From Alphaproteobacteria bacterium (GTDB taxonomy: Bacteria > Pseudomonadota > Alphaproteobacteria > Acetobacterales > Acetobacteraceae): a DNA stretch of 10,172 nt. The notes below the pieces were generated by a model. It searched no databases, was not told where the DNA came from, and was given only the letters and a program-made list of their open reading frames with translations. The stretch is taken from positions 1-10,172 of the forward strand of contig JAAFHD010000098.1 in NCBI GenBank assembly GCA_013298245.1, read 5' to 3'. This document shows, piece by piece, positions 6,609-10,172 of the stretch. The position numbers were made by a program, and so were the translations under genes. Positions within the stretch are counted from its first letter, which is position 1. Each line of letters opens with the position of its first letter.

Positions 6609-6653
6609 ATGCAAGCGCGCGCGCCACAGCGAATTCTCCGCCCGGTCCCCTGA
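6609..6653 (+). other. Possible 14-codon leader reading frame ending in the hairpin loop
   Basis: An ATG at 6609 opens a frame reading MQARAPQRILRPVP and ending at TGA 6651-6653. That stop codon is exactly the three-base loop of the hairpin at 6641-6663. It holds one isoleucine codon (ATT, residue 9). The ATG coincides with the predicted transcript start, so any translation would be leaderless. There is no Shine-Dalgarno. A frame this short occurs easily by chance; I list it because of its position ahead of ileS. Confidence 0.15.
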
Positions 6654-6663
6654 GGGGGCCGGG
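6641..6663 (+). promoter_or_regulatory. Strong hairpin in the ileS leader (10-bp stem, TGA loop)
   Basis: The arms CCCGGTCCCC and GGGGGCCGGG pair over ten positions, nine Watson-Crick plus one G-U, around a TGA triloop. The hairpin ends 51 nt before the ileS ATG. No run of T follows on either strand, so it is not a standard intrinsic terminator. In RNA it would be very stable; in DNA it is a near-perfect inverted repeat that a regulator could bind. Role unknown: leader structure, attenuation element or protein site are all possible. Confidence 0.6.
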
Positions 6664-6714
6664 AACACCCACGCGCGCCACGATTTGCCAGGGCGATATG
6701 CCCACGGAACCACC

Positions 6715-9495
6715 ATGAACGACGCACCCGCCCGTGACTATCGCAGCACGGTCTTCCTGCCCGCGACACCCTTCCCGATGCGCGGCGAATTGCCCAAGCG
6801 TGAGCCGGAACTTCTGGCCCGCTGGGCGCGCATGGGGCTGTACCAGCGCCTGCGGGACGCCGCGCGCGACCGCCCCGCCTTCGTGCTGCATGACGGCCCG
6901 CCCTATGCCAATGGCCCGCTGCATATCGGGCACGCGCTGAACAAGATCTTGAAGGATGTGATCAACCGTGCGGCGCAGATGTCGGGCTTCAACGCCGACT
7001 ACATCCCCGGCTGGGACTGCCACGGCCTGCCGATCGAATGGAAGGTCGAGGAAGAGTATCGCGCGCGGAAGCAGGACAAGGACCAGGTGCCGGTGCTGGA
7101 ATTCCGCGCCGAATGCCGGGCCTATGCGCAGAAATGGCTGGAATTCCAACGCGGCGAGTTCAAGCGGCTGGGCGTGGAGGGTGATTGGGACAAGCCTTAC
7201 GCGACCATGGATTTGCGGTCCGAGGCGCTGATCCTGGCGGAAATCGGGCGCTTCTTGATGAATGGCTCGCTATACCGCGGGTTGCGGCCGGTGATGTGGA
7301 GCCCGGTGGAGAAGACCGCGCTGGCGGAAGCGGAGATCGAATACCACGACCATAAGTCGGCGATTCTCTATGCGCTGTTTCCTGTGCTGCGGGCGCCCGC
7401 TGCACCGGGCCTGGTGGGTGCGAACATCGTCATCTGGACCACCACCCCCTGGACCATCCCCGCCAACCGCGCGCTGGCCTATGGGCCGGAGCTGGAATAC
7501 GCGCTGGTGCATGTGGACGCCGTGGCCGATGGTGCGCTGGTCAAGCCAGGCACGCGCCTGGTGGTCGCGCTGAAGCTGCTGCCGGATGTGTGTGCGGCTT
7601 GCGGCATTGGCCCGCATACCGTCTCGCGCGTGTTCGCGGGCGCGGAATTGGCGGGTGCCGTCGCGGCCTCTCCCTTGCGTGGCCATGTCGGCGAATACCA
7701 GTACGAAGCGCCCGTCCTGCCCGGCGATTTCGTCACCGATGATGCCGGCACGGGCATCGTGCACATCGCGCCCGGCCATGGCGAGGACGACTTCAAGCTC
7801 GGCCGCGCACATGGCCTGCCGGTGCCCGAATGTGTGGGCGATGCCGGCACCTATACGCTGCAAGCGCCCGGCTTCACTGGCCTTCACGTGTTCAAGGCGC
7901 ATGACGCGGTGTGGGCTGCGCTGGAAGCGCTGGGCACGCTCGCCGGCAAGGGCTTCATCACACACAGCTACCCGCATAGCTGGCGTTCCAAGAAGCCGGT
8001 GATCTTCCGCGCGACGCCGCAGTGGTTCATCGCGATGGATGACCACAACCGCATTCGGGAAAAATCGCTGGCCGCCATCGACGCCACGCATTTCGTGCCG
8101 GATTCCGGCCGCAACCGCATCGGCGGCATGGTCGAAGCGCGGCCCGACTGGTGCATCAGCCGCCAGCGCGCCTGGGGCGTGCCGATCGCGGTCTTCGTGG
8201 ACAAGCGGACAGGCGAACCGCTGCGCGACCAGGTGGTTCTGGACCGCATCGTGGACGCGTTCTCCGCCGAGGGCGCGGATGCCTGGTACCAACCCGGCGC
8301 CGCCGCGCGCTTCTTGGGCGAAGGCCGCGACCCGGCCGACTACGAACAGGTCATGGACATCGTCGATGTCTGGTTCGAATCAGGCTCCACCCACGCCTTC
8401 GTCCTGCCGCAGCGCAACCTGCCCTTCCCCGCGGACCTCTATCTGGAAGGCTCGGACCAGCATCGCGGCTGGTTCCATTCTTCCCTGCTGGAAAGTGTGG
8501 GCACGCGCGGTATCGCCCCCTTCAAGGCCATCCTGACGCATGGCTTCGTGCTGGACGAACAGGGCCGCAAGATGTCCAAGTCGCTCGGCAACACGACCGA
8601 GCCGCAGGTGGTGCTGAAGGAATACGGCGCCGATATCCTGCGCCTCTGGGTGATGAATTCCGACACCGCGCAGGACCTTCGAATCGGCCCCGCCATCCTG
8701 AAGCAGCAGGCGGAATTGTACCGCCGCATCCGCAACACGCTGCGCTGGGTGCTGGGCGGGCTGGATGAGTTCTCGGATGCGGAAAAACTGCCGCATGCGG
8801 AACTGCCGGAACTGGAACGCTGGGTGCTGCATCGGCTTTCGGAACTGGATGCGCGGGTGCGCGCGGCCGTCACCAGCCATGACTGGAATGGCGTGATCCC
8901 GGAGCTGCATGGCTTCTGCAACAACGACCTTTCGGCGTTCTATTTCGATGTGCGGAAGGACGCGCTGTATTGCGACGCGCATGACGCGCCACGCCGCCGC
9001 GCCGTGCGCACGGTGCTGGATATGCTGCATCGCTGCCTGACCACCTGGTTCGCGCCTGTGCTGTGCTTCACGGCAGAGGAAGCCTGGCTGGCGCGCTTCC
9101 CGGGTGATGACAGCAGCGTGCATTTGGAGTTGTTCCCGACGATCCCGGCCGAATGGCACGACGCCGCGCTGGCCGCAAAGTGGGAACGCATCCGCGCCAT
9201 CCGCCGCGACGTCACCACTGTCCTCGAACAGGCCCGCGCCAGCGGCGAGATCGGCGCCAGCCTGCAAGCCGCGCCCACGCTGAACCTGCCGGTCGATCAC
9301 GCCGCGCTGCTCTCGGCCGAGGCCTGGGCCGAACTCTGCATCACCTCCGGCATCACGCTCGCCACGGCGGACACGCTGGCCGTCGGCTTCGCCCGCGCGC
9401 CCGGCACCAAATGCGAACGCTGCTGGAAAGTCCTGCCCGAAGTCAGCGCAGACACCGGCCTCTGCCTGCGCTGCACCGCCGTGGTGGGCGCGTAA
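6715..9495 (+). CDS. ileS: Isoleucine--tRNA ligase
   Basis: This 926-residue class Ia synthetase charges tRNA-Ile and edits mischarged valine in the cytoplasm; bacterial IleRS proteins are about 920-960 long. The Rossmann core has the HIGH motif at 70-73 (in GPPYANGPLHIGHALNK) and KMSKS at 619-623 (in GRKMSKSLGN). The inserted CP1 editing domain shows TTTPWTIPAN at 242-251 and the later DDAGTGIVHIAPGHGEDD segment with the conserved editing aspartate. The C-terminal zinc ribbon is complete: C900, C903, C917 and C920. This resembles the standard bacterial type, and I see no missing key residue. The ATG at 6715 was chosen because GGAA lies 5 nt upstream and the N-terminus then matches the usual DYRSTVFLPATPFPMRG opening; an in-frame TTG at 6685 would add ten residues. 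The gene follows a 245-nt spacer and is joined to lspA by a one-base TAATG overlap. Confidence 0.98.
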   Translation: MNDAPARDYRSTVFLPATPFPMRGELPKREPELLARWARMGLYQRLRDAARDRPAFVLHDGPPYANGPLHIGHALNKILKDVINRAAQMSGFNADYIPGWDCHGLPIEWKVEEEYRARKQDKDQVPVLEFRAECRAYAQKWLEFQRGEFKRLGVEGDWDKPYATMDLRSEALILAEIGRFLMNGSLYRGLRPVMWSPVEKTALAEAEIEYHDHKSAILYALFPVLRAPAAPGLVGANIVIWTTTPWTIPANRALAYGPELEYALVHVDAVADGALVKPGTRLVVALKLLPDVCAACGIGPHTVSRVFAGAELAGAVAASPLRGHVGEYQYEAPVLPGDFVTDDAGTGIVHIAPGHGEDDFKLGRAHGLPVPECVGDAGTYTLQAPGFTGLHVFKAHDAVWAALEALGTLAGKGFITHSYPHSWRSKKPVIFRATPQWFIAMDDHNRIREKSLAAIDATHFVPDSGRNRIGGMVEARPDWCISRQRAWGVPIAVFVDKRTGEPLRDQVVLDRIVDAFSAEGADAWYQPGAAARFLGEGRDPADYEQVMDIVDVWFESGSTHAFVLPQRNLPFPADLYLEGSDQHRGWFHSSLLESVGTRGIAPFKAILTHGFVLDEQGRKMSKSLGNTTEPQVVLKEYGADILRLWVMNSDTAQDLRIGPAILKQQAELYRRIRNTLRWVLGGLDEFSDAEKLPHAELPELERWVLHRLSELDARVRAAVTSHDWNGVIPELHGFCNNDLSAFYFDVRKDALYCDAHDAPRRRAVRTVLDMLHRCLTTWFAPVLCFTAEEAWLARFPGDDSSVHLELFPTIPAEWHDAALAAKWERIRAIRRDVTTVLEQARASGEIGASLQAAPTLNLPVDHAALLSAEAWAELCITSGITLATADTLAVGFARAPGTKCERCWKVLPEVSADTGLCLRCTAVVGA

Positions 9496-9989
9496 TGCTG
9501 CGCACTGGCCTGATCTTCGCGACCATCCTGCTGGTGCTCGACCAGGTCAGCAAATGGTGGATTCTCTTCGTCGTGGACCTGCCGACGGTGCGCAATATCC
9601 CGCTGCTGGAACTGGGCCCCGTGGGCCTGGATTTGACCATGGTGTGGAACCGCGGCGTCACCTTCGGCCTGCTCTCGGGCGATGGCGCTTGGAACCACCT
9701 GGCCTTGGCGGCCATGGCCGTCATCATCGCGGGCTTCCTGCTGCGCTGGCTGTGGCGCGCCGAAAACCTGCTGGTCGCCTATGCGCTGGGTGCGGTGATC
9801 GGCGGCGCGATTGGCAATGTCATCGACCGGCTGCGCTTCGGCGCGGTGGTGGATTTTGTTGATGTGCACGCCTGGGGCTGGCACTGGTATGTGTTCAACG
9901 TGGCCGACGCCGCGATTGTGCTCGGCGTCTGCGCTTTGCTCTATGACGCCTTGTTTCAGCCCCAGAAGCGGACTACGCAACGCCCATGA
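9495..9989 (+). CDS. lspA: Lipoprotein signal peptidase (signal peptidase II)
   Basis: This 164-residue inner-membrane aspartyl protease removes the signal peptide of diacylglyceryl-modified prolipoproteins just before the lipidated cysteine. Length and four hydrophobic segments (about 5-27, 66-86, 92-110, 134-154) fit the family. Conserved boxes are present: DQVSKWW at 16-22, WNRGVTFGLL at 51-60 (family N-x-G-x-x-F-G box), and the two catalytic aspartates D111 in GNVIDRLRFG and D138 in FNVADAAI. The start is the ATG in TAATG, sharing one base with the ileS stop. A longer in-frame reading from 9153 lies wholly inside ileS and is rejected. Its stop overlaps the start of the next gene in an ATGA. 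The downstream gene encodes a lipoprotein, that is, a likely substrate of this enzyme. Confidence 0.97.
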   Translation: MLRTGLIFATILLVLDQVSKWWILFVVDLPTVRNIPLLELGPVGLDLTMVWNRGVTFGLLSGDGAWNHLALAAMAVIIAGFLLRWLWRAENLLVAYALGAVIGGAIGNVIDRLRFGAVVDFVDVHAWGWHWYVFNVADAAIVLGVCALLYDALFQPQKRTTQRP

Positions 9990-10172
9990 AGACGCGTCCT
10001 GCCCTCCTCATCGTGCTGGCTGCATTGCCGTTGGTCGCCTGCGGCAATTCCAGCAACCTTTCGCGCAGCTTCGGCTTCACGCGCGATGCGCCGGATGAAT
10101 TCCAGGTGCAGACCCGCGCACCTCTGTCCATGCCGCCGTCCATGGCCGAATTGCCCGCACCGCGCCCAGGTG
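9986..10172 (+). CDS. DUF3035-type lipoprotein (BamF-like), C-terminus cut by window edge
   Basis: The first 62 codons are visible and the frame is open at the right edge. The N-terminus is a type II signal peptide: MKTRPALL, a hydrophobic core, and lipobox L-V-A-C at 16-19, so C19 should be lipidated and become the mature N-terminus after LspA cleavage. G20 and N21 after the cysteine do not give an Asp at +2, so outer-membrane sorting is expected. The mature start reads SFGFTRDAPDEFQVQTRAPL followed by a Pro-rich stretch PPSMAELPAPRPG, which I recognise as the alphaproteobacterial DUF3035 family; a member in Caulobacter (BamF) associates with the outer-membrane Bam complex. The ATG overlaps the lspA stop (ATGA, 9986-9989), and a lspA-DUF3035 order is common in Alphaproteobacteria. 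The family call rests on the short visible segment and on context. Confidence 0.85.
   Translation, partial: MKTRPALLIVLAALPLVACGNSSNLSRSFGFTRDAPDEFQVQTRAPLSMPPSMAELPAPRPG

Noticed and set aside
6641..6663. Reading the ileS-leader hairpin as an intrinsic terminator
   Set aside because: No T-run follows the stem on either strand, and no gene ends immediately upstream on either strand.
6618..6681. A 10-base direct repeat (CGCGCGCCAC at 6618-6627 and 6672-6681) flanking the hairpin
   Set aside because: It is a GC-alternating low-complexity word that recurs by chance in DNA of this composition; there is no inverted terminal structure or mobile gene.
6470..6714. A tRNA gene or T-box riboswitch ahead of ileS
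   Set aside because: I could not form a cloverleaf, found no T-box sequence or specifier-loop structure, and T-box control is mainly a Gram-positive feature.
8380..9300. A 306-codon minus-strand frame inside ileS
   Set aside because: It is antisense to a fully intact isoleucyl-tRNA synthetase and shows no recognisable domain or start signal.

Overview
The window is GC-rich, densely coded DNA from a proteobacterium. An alphaproteobacterium is most likely, probably Rhodospirillales/Acetobacteraceae (a Roseomonas-like lineage), though the exact taxon is an inference from family resemblance. The main grounds are the order ribF - ileS - lspA - DUF3035 lipoprotein, which is a familiar alphaproteobacterial core arrangement, and the uniformly high GC with strong third-position bias. 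I see no RNA gene, insertion sequence, integrase, CRISPR array or sign of recent transfer. Most long open frames antisense to the real genes are shadows of GC-biased codons.

Positions 1-4133 hold a four-gene minus-strand unit, read right to left. It starts with an M20 metallopeptidase (4133-3006), then a secreted WD40-propeller/cytochrome c fusion (3063-1780), an EamA/DMT ten-helix exporter (1764-886) and an RlmI-like 23S rRNA m5C methyltransferase (873 to beyond the left edge). Neighbours overlap by 58 nt or are separated by only 15 and 12 nt, so they are probably cotranscribed. Their functions do not form an obvious pathway.

Positions 4198-6115 hold a three-gene plus-strand unit, divergent from the first across 64 nt. 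It consists of a MaoC hot-dog enoyl-CoA hydratase, a LOG-family phosphoribohydrolase and ribF. Both junctions are 4-nt stop/start overlaps (ATGA and GTGA), which suggests translational coupling. RibF makes FMN and FAD. MaoC acts on acyl-CoA and LOG on nucleotide monophosphates, so the grouping looks like housekeeping.

Positions 6119-6469 carry one small secreted four-cysteine protein on the minus strand, tail to tail with ribF. A 245-nt gene-free spacer follows. It contains candidate divergent promoters, a strong 10-bp hairpin (6641-6663) and a 14-codon reading frame whose stop codon is exactly the hairpin loop. This ileS leader is the least explained part of the window.

Positions 6715-10172 hold the ileS - lspA - DUF3035 lipoprotein unit, with junction overlaps of 1 nt and 4 nt. 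LspA cleaves lipoprotein signal peptides, and the gene directly downstream encodes a lipoprotein with a clear lipobox (BamF-like). That last gene runs off the right edge.

I did not find convincing evidence of a wholly new system. The best leads are the ileS leader, the WD40-cytochrome c fusion and the orphan four-cysteine secreted protein.
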